NCBI GenBank assembly: GCA_902796455.1
Contig: CADBPH010000280.1
Location: 1 to 7,729 of the forward strand
Reading direction: 5' to 3'
Origin: an uncultured Bacteroidia bacterium
GTDB taxonomy: Bacteria > Bacteroidota > Bacteroidia > Bacteroidales > UBA932
DNA length: 7,729 bases
Below the pieces are notes generated by a model, which saw nothing but the letters and a program-made list of their open reading frames with translations, did not search any database and had not been told where the DNA came from. Within the stretch, counting starts at the first letter, position 1. Every line of letters starts with the position of its first letter. Positions 1-5,724 of the stretch are shown here, piece by piece. Both the position numbers and the translations under genes were made by a program.

Positions 1-657
1 TTCAAGGGAATGATCTGGTACCAGGGAGAAGCGAACCGCAAACGGGCCGATCAGTATATCCGCCTGCAGAAAGATTACGTTTCCATGATGCGGCGGCGTT
101 TCGAGAATCCGGAGGCCCCGTTCTATTTCGTCCAGATTGCCCCTTATGCTTATGACAATGCCTCGGATTTTGTCGTCGGCTATTTCTGCGAAGCCCAGCA
201 GAAGACGCTGGCTGAAATCCCGCACAGCGGCATGGCGACCACCCTGGACGTCGGAGCATTCGGAACCGTCCACCCGGCTCACAAGCAGGAAGTCGGCAAC
301 CGGCTGGCTTATCTGGCCTTGGTGAATGACTATGGCATCGAGGGGATCAATCCGGTCGGACCGACGTATGAAAGCGTCGAGTTCAAAGACGGGAAGGCCT
401 TGATTACCATGAAGGTAGACGTAATGGGCCTTGCCCCGATCGGCCGGGACTTGCCCGGTTTCGAAGTAGCCGGGGAGGACCGTGTGTTCCACCGTGCGCT
501 CGGGCGGGTGAGCAAGAATACGATTACGGTCACGTGCCCCGAGGTCGCGAATCCGGTTGCCGTCCGTTATTGCTTCCGCAACTTTGCGGTTGGGACGGTG
601 TTCAACTCTTACGGCATCCCTGCCGGTCCGTTCCGTACGGATAACTGGGAGCGCTAA
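1..657 (+). CDS. Sialate O-acetylesterase-like carbohydrate esterase (SASA/SGNH family), 5' end missing
   Basis: The reading frame is open from the first base, so this is the C-terminal 218 residues of a longer esterase; family members usually run to 450-700 residues. The fragment opens in the block GMIWYQGEAN, a hallmark of sialate O-acetylesterase/acetylxylan esterase-type SGNH hydrolases. The Asp/His part of the active site is probably D83 and H91 of the fragment (context GTVHPAHKQEVGNRLA). The rest is the typical C-terminal beta domain, ending in the familiar pattern PVAVRYCF...FNSYGIPAGPFRTDNW. Such enzymes remove acetyl groups from sialic acids or, in Bacteroidota glycan loci, from hemicelluloses or pectins; which substrate applies here cannot be read. 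The missing N-terminus should hold the catalytic Ser and any signal peptide. The gene converges with the SDR gene downstream, and their stop codons overlap. Family assignment is firm, substrate is not. Confidence 0.9.
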   Translation, partial: FKGMIWYQGEANRKRADQYIRLQKDYVSMMRRRFENPEAPFYFVQIAPYAYDNASDFVVGYFCEAQQKTLAEIPHSGMATTLDVGAFGTVHPAHKQEVGNRLAYLALVNDYGIEGINPVGPTYESVEFKDGKALITMKVDVMGLAPIGRDLPGFEVAGEDRVFHRALGRVSKNTITVTCPEVANPVAVRYCFRNFAVGTVFNSYGIPAGPFRTDNWER

Positions 658-1457
658 CAGTACAGGAGCCGGATGATCCACAGTTTGAGCCGGGTCGGCA
701 CCAGGCGGACGAGCAGTCCGATGGCCTGGTAGTCGATCCGGGGAATGACGCGCGGGCGCATCCGGCGCCGTTTCAATTGGCGGACAATGGCGCGGGCGAT
801 GCGGTGCGGAGCCATCCCGGACAGCTCGTCGTGCTCAATCTTTTTCAGATACTTCTGCAAGGACGCGCGGTAGGGGGAATCCTCGCCGCGCGCGGCTTGT
901 GTCAGTTTCCGGGCAGCCGTGAAACCGGTTGCCGTGTCCCCGGGCAGGACGGAACCGCACTGGATCCCGGTCCCGTGCAGTTCGATGGCCAGGGATTCGG
1001 TCAGAGAAAGCAGGGCAGCCTTGGCGGCGCTGTACAGCCCTTGGTACGGCAGGGGGACGATGGCGGCCACCGATGTTGTCGTGACGATGCGGCCATGCCC
1101 TTGCGCCCGGAAGGCCGGCAGGCAGGCCCGGATGGTTTTCATGGCACCGAAAAGACAGGTTTCCAGCTGGTAACGGGCTTCTTCGTCCGAGGTGTCTTCG
1201 ATGGCTCCGGCAATGCCGTTCCCCGCGTTGACGACGACGGCGTCCAGCCGGTGAGACTCGGAGAGGATGCGTTGGACGGTCCGCTCGCAGGCGGATTCGT
1301 CATTGACATCCAGGGTGACCGGGATGATGCCGTCGCATTCGGGGGCGATTCCCCGGCGGGACGCGCAGTATACGGTCATGCCGGCATCCGCAAGCAGCCG
1401 CGCCGTTTCGGCGCCGATGCCGCTGCTGCCGCCTGTGATGAGGACAGTTCCTTCCAT
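654..1457 (-). CDS. Short-chain dehydrogenase/reductase (classical SDR), last gene of the transporter operon
   Basis: A complete 267-residue classical SDR. Visible landmarks are the cofactor motif TGGSSGIG (residues 8-15), an Arg pair R34-R35 after the second strand that suggests NADP(H), D50, the NAG motif (77-79), and the catalytic set S129, Y142, K146 (YSAAK). After the Rossmann core comes a basic stretch (about 229-240, KRRRMRPR) and then a hydrophobic tail (244-267) rich in Leu/Ile/Arg. This suits peripheral membrane association and resembles the 11beta-HSD/lipid-reductase type of SDR rather than sugar dehydrogenases. It starts 13 bp after the acyltransferase stop, so it is almost certainly cotranscribed and probably acts on a lipid or acyl intermediate. 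An acyl-DHAP or keto-lipid reductase is possible, but that is inference. The stop overlaps the convergent esterase stop by 4 bp, leaving no room for an intergenic terminator. Confidence 0.9.
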   Translation of the reverse strand: MEGTVLITGGSSGIGAETARLLADAGMTVYCASRRGIAPECDGIIPVTLDVNDESACERTVQRILSESHRLDAVVVNAGNGIAGAIEDTSDEEARYQLETCLFGAMKTIRACLPAFRAQGHGRIVTTTSVAAIVPLPYQGLYSAAKAALLSLTESLAIELHGTGIQCGSVLPGDTATGFTAARKLTQAARGEDSPYRASLQKYLKKIEHDELSGMAPHRIARAIVRQLKRRRMRPRVIPRIDYQAIGLLVRLVPTRLKLWIIRLLYC

Positions 1458-1470
1458 AACAATGCGTTCT

Positions 1471-2481
1471 TTATTCGCGGACCAGGTTGAGCCAGTCGTA
1501 GAAGATGTCGTAAGAAACGAGGAAATAGACCAGCAGGCCGATGGCGATCGGTACCGGGAGCAGGATAAAGAACAGGATGCTCCAGATAATCAGCATGATG
1601 GGGCCGCCGACAACCCGTGCCATACACCGGGCTGTATTCCAGAATGCGTGGTCTTTGATTTTCTTCTTGCAAAGGTATTCGGCCGTTCCCCACATCGGCA
1701 GGGTCAGCAGGGCGCTCAGCAGGAAAAACGGCAGGGTCAGGATGGCCAGGGGCCATTTCCACGGCCGTTTTTTCCGGCGCTGCTGCTGGATGGCCTGCCA
1801 GGTTTCTTCGTAATGCTCGTCGTCCGGGATGTACAGGATCAGCTTTTTCATCCGGGCGGACAATTCTTCCAGCAAGGCGCGGTACACTTCCGCAGGGGTC
1901 TGCCCGCTGCGTTCCGCAAGGAAACGGTTGATGTCGATGGGCTCCCCATATTTCAGGTCGCAGGTGCCCCGGTAATGGAAGAAATCGCTGTAATCAATTC
2001 CTGCCGGCACGATGTAGGTCTGCTGCTTTTCCGCGCTGGCAAAGGCGAGGCGGGCGACCCCTTTCTGCAGGGGAAGCAGGGAGTGCATCGGACGGTGGCG
2101 TCCCTCGCTGAAGATGCAGAATGGGATGCGATGTTCGAGCGTATCTTCCACTTCTTCAAATGATTCCCGATTGTGGAGGACCTCCCGGATTCCGTCCCGG
2201 CTCCGCACCATCGGCAGGATGCGCAGGAAGCGGAGGATCCGGTCTACGGCCGGTTTCTTGAAAATATCCGCCCGCGCCCCGAAAACCGTCGGCTCTTTCC
2301 GGCTCTGCAGGACGACCAGGGCGTCCAGGAGGGTGTTCGTATGGTTCGGCGAGATGATGACGGCGCCGTCCGCGGGGAGCGAGCCGGTGGACGAAATTCG
2401 CCGGTAGCTTCTTTGGGTCGCGAAATCGACATAGATCCGCAGGAGATTGTACCAGGGGTCGGATTCCCATATCTTACGCAT
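1471..2481 (-). CDS. PlsC-type glycerolipid acyltransferase with C-terminal membrane helices
   Basis: A complete 336-residue protein of the 1-acylglycerol-3-phosphate/glycerol-3-phosphate acyltransferase superfamily. Motif I is PNHTNTLLD (residues 45-53), with catalytic H47 and D53. The spacing is HX5D, not the HX4D of ordinary PlsC. Motif III is FSEGRHRP (124-131) followed by LLPLQKG, which binds the phosphate of the acceptor. Motif IV is VPAGIDYSD (158-166). A charged linker (about 220-242) leads to hydrophobic segments at about 244-263 and 292-325, so the enzyme should be anchored in the inner membrane. The expected reaction is acyl transfer to a glycerol-phosphate-like acceptor; whether this is glycerol-3-phosphate, dihydroxyacetone phosphate or a lyso-lipid is not visible. 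The ATG lies 8 bp inside the symporter gene (overlap 2474-2481), implying translational coupling. The family is certain; the exact acceptor is open. Confidence 0.9.
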   Translation of the reverse strand: MRKIWESDPWYNLLRIYVDFATQRSYRRISSTGSLPADGAVIISPNHTNTLLDALVVLQSRKEPTVFGARADIFKKPAVDRILRFLRILPMVRSRDGIREVLHNRESFEEVEDTLEHRIPFCIFSEGRHRPMHSLLPLQKGVARLAFASAEKQQTYIVPAGIDYSDFFHYRGTCDLKYGEPIDINRFLAERSGQTPAEVYRALLEELSARMKKLILYIPDDEHYEETWQAIQQQRRKKRPWKWPLAILTLPFFLLSALLTLPMWGTAEYLCKKKIKDHAFWNTARCMARVVGGPIMLIIWSILFFILLPVPIAIGLLVYFLVSYDIFYDWLNLVRE

Positions 2482-3433
2482 AGGCTTTGGCTTTAGATAC
2501 CGGCCGGTTGAACAACGTGGCGACGGTCAGTCCCGAAATGATGTGCCAGATTCCCCACCAGGCGGTGATGACCAGCATGCCTCCGTGCGGCGGGAATCCC
2601 GCGAAAATATTGGTGCCCAGCAACAAAGCCAGACCCAGTCCGGAATTCTGGATGCCTGTTTCAATCGTGAGCGTCCGCCGGTCGGATTCAGGAACCTTGA
2701 AGATCGATCCGACGCCGTATCCGATGCAGAGTGCCAGCAGGTTATGCAGGAACACAATCAGGAAAATGTATTGGATGCATTTCGTGAAAGCGCTCATGTT
2801 GCTCGCGAAGGACAGGATGACCATTCCGAGGAAAAAGGCAATGGAAAGCCACTGGAGGGGCTTTTTCAACTTGTCGGCGACTTTGGGGAGGAACCGGGAC
2901 GTGAGGATGCCGGCCGCCAGCGGAATGCCCAGCAGGATGAAAATGGTCTTGAAGACCTCCCACAGGGAGATGACCAGGGTCGGGACTTCGGCGGCCACGT
3001 TCGCGAAGTGCAGGTACGCGGATCCCCACAGCCAGAAGTTGAACGGGGTCGTCAGGACGGCCAGGGATGTGCTGATGGCCGTCAGGGAGACGGACAACTC
3101 CACATTCGCCTTGCTCAGCGAGGAGATGAAGTTGGAAATGTTTCCGCCCGGGCTGCTGGCGACGAGGATCATGCCGAGTCCCATCATGGGCGATATCGTG
3201 CTGCCGAAGATGATGGCAAGCAGGCAAGTCAATGCCGGCAGGAGGACCAGCTGGCAGGTTGCGCCGAGCAGGACGGATTTGGGTTTCTGGAATACGCTTA
3301 CGAAAATTTTCGGGTCGATCCCGAGCGCAACACCGTACATCACGAAAGCGAGGACGATGTTGATTGTGTTCATACCGCCCGCATTCATGGTTACTTGAAT
3401 GGCGTCGATGGCGGCAGCCGTTTGTTCTGTCAT
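2474..3433 (-). CDS. BASS-family (bile acid:sodium symporter type) transporter
   Basis: A 319-residue, strongly hydrophobic protein with the segment pattern of the roughly 10-helix BASS/SBF transporters. Two family signatures are clear: SSPGGNISN (residues 93-101) and ETGIQNSGLGLAL (258-270). In the family, the Glu and Gln of the latter (E258, Q262) belong to the sodium-binding crossover region. Bacterial members import organic anions such as bile acids, keto acids or pantoate with sodium; the name does not prove a bile-acid substrate. I chose the ATG at 3433. A TTG at 3463 would extend the frame by 10 residues, but it sits inside the predicted -7 box and so cannot be transcribed from that promoter. 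The gene is first in a minus-strand operon with the acyltransferase and SDR. Its promoter carries an operator-like palindrome shared with the dehydratase promoter, so it may import the ligand or substrate of the sugar-acid pathway. Confidence 0.9.
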   Translation of the reverse strand: MTEQTAAAIDAIQVTMNAGGMNTINIVLAFVMYGVALGIDPKIFVSVFQKPKSVLLGATCQLVLLPALTCLLAIIFGSTISPMMGLGMILVASSPGGNISNFISSLSKANVELSVSLTAISTSLAVLTTPFNFWLWGSAYLHFANVAAEVPTLVISLWEVFKTIFILLGIPLAAGILTSRFLPKVADKLKKPLQWLSIAFFLGMVILSFASNMSAFTKCIQYIFLIVFLHNLLALCIGYGVGSIFKVPESDRRTLTIETGIQNSGLGLALLLGTNIFAGFPPHGGMLVITAWWGIWHIISGLTVATLFNRPVSKAKAYA

Positions 3434-3442
3434 GGGTTCAGG

Positions 3443-3458
3443 TTTGTATGTATACAAG
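3443..3458. promoter_or_regulatory. Candidate IclR operator at the symporter transcription start
   Basis: TTTGTATGTATACAAG contains the perfect inverted repeat TTGTAT-GT-ATACAA (3444-3457). It lies immediately downstream of the predicted -7 box, where the transcript should begin, a classic repressor position. The first 14 bases match 13 of 14 bases of an element in the dehydratase promoter (4309-4322). Assignment to the neighbouring IclR protein is inference from position and sharing. Confidence 0.5.
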
Positions 3459-3460
3459 TA

Positions 3461-3491
3461 CAAAAGTAATGATATCGATCGAATTTGTCAA
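3461..3491 (-). promoter_or_regulatory. Bacteroidota-type promoter of the symporter operon
   Basis: On the minus strand the box TACTTTTG (3468-3461) matches the Bacteroidota -7 consensus TAnnTTTG at all fixed positions. A TTG (3491-3489, within CTTGAC) lies 20 nt upstream, matching the expected -33 element and its usual 19-21 nt spacing. The start codon at 3433 follows after about 27 nt, giving a short leader. The spacer contains the palindrome TCGATCGA (3475-3482). The promoter sits between the regulator stop and the symporter start, so the symporter operon can be expressed separately from the regulator. Confidence 0.65.
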
Positions 3492-3501
3492 GATTCGCCC
3501 G

Positions 3502-4242
3502 TCAGATCCCCGATTCGCTGAAAACGAGTCCCAGCGTCTGGGCGGTCTCCTGCAGTGCAGGAAGGATCGCGGAATTGTCCGTGTAGCGGAATTCGGGCAG
3601 ATATATACCGAGGCTGGCGACGACTTTGTTCCCCTTCCATACCGGAACGGCCAGTCCGACAATATGATGGCGGTCACTGTCTTTGCGCCACCCCTGTTTG
3701 CGGGCCTTGTCCAATTCTTTCTGCAGCGACTCAAAGGACGTGACACCTTCCCAGTCTCCCGCCTTGGGCAGTCCGAACCGCCGGACGAACCGGACCAGTT
3801 CTTCTGAAGAATAATAGGAAAGGATCATCCTGCCGGTTGTAGCCCGGTAGACGGGGATTTCCCGGCTGGTGCGGACCACCAGTTCCTGGTCCGGCATGGT
3901 CACGTGCAGGGCGACCCGCTTGTCCTGTTTGATGACAGAAAGCAGGATGCACTCGTTGAACTGGGCCGACAGGCGGTCGACGTAGGGCCGGGCCTGGGCC
4001 GTCAGTTGTTCGTTATTGACATACGAATCCCCCAGGCGGTAAATCATGTACCCAAGGCGGTATCCTTTCCGGGGCGAGGACTGGTCGACATATCCCCGCA
4101 GCTTCAGGGTTTTCATGATGTTGGCGCAGGTTCCCCTGTCCAGGTCGAGGGCGCTGGATATTTCCCCCAGCGGGAAATCCCGGGATGCATCCGAAGCGAG
4201 CAGTTCCAGGATATTGAAGGCTTTTTCTAGGACCAGAATCAT
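3502..4242 (-). CDS. IclR-family transcriptional regulator
   Basis: A complete 246-residue protein, the normal length for the family. Residues 1-70 form the N-terminal winged helix-turn-helix: an LEKAFNILELLA helix, the HTH around PLGEISSALDLDRGTCANIMKTL, then the wing GYVDQSSPRKGYRLG. The remaining part (about 75-246) is the IclR effector-binding domain, with typical blocks such as PVYRATTGRMILSYYS and HHIVGLAVPVW. IclR proteins bind palindromic operators and respond to small acids such as keto-deoxy sugar acids or aromatic acids. This one lies divergently from a sugar-acid dehydratase, so the ligand is probably a substrate or product of that pathway (inference). The ATG at 4242 is preferred; the other nearby ATG (4249) is out of frame and stops at once. 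A candidate autoregulatory repeat and a weak promoter lie just upstream. About 68 bp separate its stop from the symporter start. Confidence 0.93.
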   Translation of the reverse strand: MILVLEKAFNILELLASDASRDFPLGEISSALDLDRGTCANIMKTLKLRGYVDQSSPRKGYRLGYMIYRLGDSYVNNEQLTAQARPYVDRLSAQFNECILLSVIKQDKRVALHVTMPDQELVVRTSREIPVYRATTGRMILSYYSSEELVRFVRRFGLPKAGDWEGVTSFESLQKELDKARKQGWRKDSDRHHIVGLAVPVWKGNKVVASLGIYLPEFRYTDNSAILPALQETAQTLGLVFSESGI

Positions 4243-4262
4243 TTTACATTATAAAAATTGCT

Positions 4263-4293
4263 CAAATAACGCAAAAAAGAATTGAAAATACAA
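4263..4293 (-). promoter_or_regulatory. Possible promoter of the IclR regulator gene
   Basis: On the minus strand GTTATTTG (4270-4263) keeps the TTTG half of the -7 consensus but lacks the leading TA. A TTG (4293-4291) is placed 20 nt upstream. The leader to the ATG at 4242 would be only about 15-20 nt, which is acceptable for this phylum. The match is weak and the whole region is AT-rich, so this is a guess supported mainly by position. Confidence 0.3.
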
Positions 4294-4296
4294 TTC
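4279..4296. repeat. Inverted repeat GAATTG-N6-CAATTC upstream of the regulator
   Basis: A perfect 6-bp inverted repeat with a 6-nt AT spacer (AAAATA). It lies 37 bp upstream of the IclR start codon and would overlap the -33 element of the weak promoter proposed there. This makes it a candidate autoregulatory site. The arms are short and AT-rich, so chance occurrence in this region is not excluded, and too few G-C pairs and no T-tract make a terminator unlikely. Confidence 0.35.
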
Positions 4297-4308
4297 AATT
4301 TCGACACA

Positions 4309-4328
4309 TTTGTATGTAAACACAAAAC
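4309..4328. promoter_or_regulatory. Candidate IclR operator in the dehydratase promoter
   Basis: TTTGTATGTAAACACAAAAC contains an imperfect palindrome at 4310-4325 with arms TTGT and ACAA and partly matching centre. Its first 14 bases differ at one position from the element at the symporter transcription start (3443-3456). It covers the predicted -33 box of the dehydratase operon, so a bound regulator would be expected to block polymerase. Function is inferred from the sharing. Confidence 0.5.
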
Positions 4329-4339
4329 GATTAATTCAG
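4309..4339 (+). promoter_or_regulatory. Probable promoter of the dehydratase operon
   Basis: TTTG at 4309-4312 followed after 19 nt by TAATTCAG (4332-4339) fits the Bacteroidota -33/-7 layout. The -7 box matches only four of the six fixed consensus positions. It would give a leader of roughly 25-30 nt before the ATG at 4371. The surrounding 128-bp gap (4243-4370) is about one quarter G+C in a clearly GC-rich window, as expected for a divergent control region. Confidence 0.4.
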
Positions 4340-4370
4340 ATTTCGTATTGTAAAAATATATCAAACACTG

Positions 4371-5711
4371 ATGAACCCTTCAATTGATCCGTCGACACTG
4401 AAAATTACCGATATCCGGTTTGCCGACATTGATGGTGCTCCGAAGCGGTGCACACTCCTGAAAATCTTTACTAATCAAGGACTTGTAGGATATGGCGAGG
4501 TGCGGGATGCATCCAGCAAGACTTACGCCTTGATGCTGAAAAGCCGCCTGCTGGGAGAAAATCCCTGCCAGGTAGACCGCCTTTTCCATAAAATCAAACA
4601 GTTCGGCGGCCCTTCCCGCCAGGGCGGCGGCGTCTCCGGGATTGAGATTGCCCTGTGGGACCTTGCAGGCAAGGCGTATGGCGTTCCGCTGTACCAGATG
4701 CTGGGCGGGAAGTTCCGCGACCGCATCCGGGTATACTGCGACACGGATGCCGAAGGAAAAGACAATGACGGGCATGCGATGGGTCTGGCGCTGAAGAAAC
4801 GGATGGAAATGGGCTTCACGTTCTTGAAGATGGACCTGGGGATCGGCTTGCTGATGGACGAACCCGGTGCCATCAACGCCCCGCTCGGCCTGATTGAGGA
4901 GATGAAGGAATACGCTCCGCATATCCTGAATGTGCAGAGCGGTTCCGTTACCTCGGAAATGGTCCGCCGGCAGCGGAGCTACGATATTGTGACGACGGCT
5001 CATCCGTTCACGGGTATCCACCTGACGGAAAAGGGTTTGGACATTCTGGAAAAATATGTCCGGGAGGTCCGTGAGGTGATCGGGTACGAAGTCCCGCTGG
5101 CCATCGACCATTTCGGCCACGTCTGTGTCGAGGATTGCATCCGGTTCGCCCGCCGGGTGGAGAAATACAACATCGCCTGGATGGAGGACATGATTCCGTG
5201 GATGTATACGGACCAGTATGTGCGCCTGGCCAATTCTACCTGCGTCCCGGTGGCGACAGGAGAGGACATTTACCTGAAAGAAGGATTCGAGCCGCTGATC
5301 AAGCAGCATGGCGTTTCGGTCATCCATCCGGACATCCTGACATGCGGCGGCGCGTTGGAACTGAAGAAGATTGCGGACATGGCGGACGAAAACGGCGTCG
5401 CGGTGGCCATCCACATGGCGGAAAGCCCGATTGCCTGCATGGCGGCTGTCCATGTCGCCGCGGCCATGCACAATGTCCTGGCGATGGAGCTCCACTCCGT
5501 GGATGTTCCCTGGTGGCAGGATCTTGTGGAAGGGCTGCCCCGGCCGCTGGTCAAGGACGGATTCATCACCGTGCCGGACGGTCCGGGCCTCGGCATTACC
5601 GGGCTCAATGAAGAACTGATCGCCCAGAAGATCAACCCGGCGATTCCGGGTCTCTGGGAGCCGACGGACGAGTGGAACACGGAGTTTTCCAATGACAGGA
5701 TATGGAGTTAA
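4371..5711 (+). CDS. Enolase-superfamily (mandelate racemase-like) acid-sugar dehydratase
   Basis: A complete 446-residue protein with the N-terminal capping domain (about 10-125) and C-terminal barrel of the mandelate racemase/muconate lactonizing enzyme group. Candidate active-site residues can be placed. A KxD catalytic pair is K153 and D155. The three metal ligands are D246 (AIDHFGH), E272 (WMEDMIPW) and E298 (ATGEDI). A His-Asp dyad is H348 (AIHMAESP) and D321 (HPDILTCGG). These enzymes abstract the proton alpha to a carboxylate and usually dehydrate aldonic or aldaric acids to 2-keto-3-deoxy acids. No signal peptide is present, so it is cytoplasmic. The stretch between the KxD pair and D246 (about 90 residues) is much longer than in mandelate racemase. 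Its length and the even 26-residue ligand spacing recall the mannonate dehydratase subgroup, but the catalytic HxH-type context of ManD is absent. Substrate cannot be named. It is first in an operon with an SDR and divergent from the IclR gene. Confidence 0.92.
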   Translation: MNPSIDPSTLKITDIRFADIDGAPKRCTLLKIFTNQGLVGYGEVRDASSKTYALMLKSRLLGENPCQVDRLFHKIKQFGGPSRQGGGVSGIEIALWDLAGKAYGVPLYQMLGGKFRDRIRVYCDTDAEGKDNDGHAMGLALKKRMEMGFTFLKMDLGIGLLMDEPGAINAPLGLIEEMKEYAPHILNVQSGSVTSEMVRRQRSYDIVTTAHPFTGIHLTEKGLDILEKYVREVREVIGYEVPLAIDHFGHVCVEDCIRFARRVEKYNIAWMEDMIPWMYTDQYVRLANSTCVPVATGEDIYLKEGFEPLIKQHGVSVIHPDILTCGGALELKKIADMADENGVAVAIHMAESPIACMAAVHVAAAMHNVLAMELHSVDVPWWQDLVEGLPRPLVKDGFITVPDGPGLGITGLNEELIAQKINPAIPGLWEPTDEWNTEFSNDRIWS

Positions 5712-5724
5712 AAATCAGAATATT

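Noticed and set aside
777..2163. Long plus-strand open frames (777-1490 and 1267-2163) opposite the SDR and acyltransferase
   Set aside because: They encode no recognisable motifs and oppose genes with complete catalytic motif sets and operon spacing.
2474..3433. Calling the symporter a bile-acid or arsenite transporter
   Set aside because: Only the BASS family is visible; the substrate cannot be read, and no arsenic-resistance gene lies nearby.
3434..3463. TTG start at 3463 for the symporter
   Set aside because: It lies in the predicted -7 box and upstream of the likely transcript start; the ATG at 3433 gives a normal family N-terminus.
2447..3469. A 340-codon plus-strand open frame opposite the symporter
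   Set aside because: The product is low in hydrophobic residues and rich in Gln, Arg, Asp and Gly with no domain, while the opposite strand encodes an unmistakable BASS transporter. It is a mirror of GC-rich codon use.
4279..4296. The GAATTG/CAATTC repeat as an intrinsic terminator
   Set aside because: The stem is short and AT-rich, no U-tract follows in a useful position, and it lies between divergent starts where no terminator is needed.
4380..5495. A 371-codon minus-strand open frame opposite the dehydratase
   Set aside because: Its composition (many His, Arg, Gln, Asp) and lack of domains mark it as a shadow of the enolase-superfamily gene.
4371..5711. Naming the dehydratase a mannonate dehydratase (ManD)
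   Set aside because: The 26/26 ligand spacing is similar, but the His at D+2 expected in ManD is Phe here, and a KxD pair plus His-Asp dyad indicates a different catalytic arrangement.
5692..5724. ATG at 5692 as start of the second SDR
   Set aside because: It overlaps the dehydratase by 20 bp and adds 11 residues not typical before the LKGRTALVTG opening; ATG ATG at 5725/5728 fits better.
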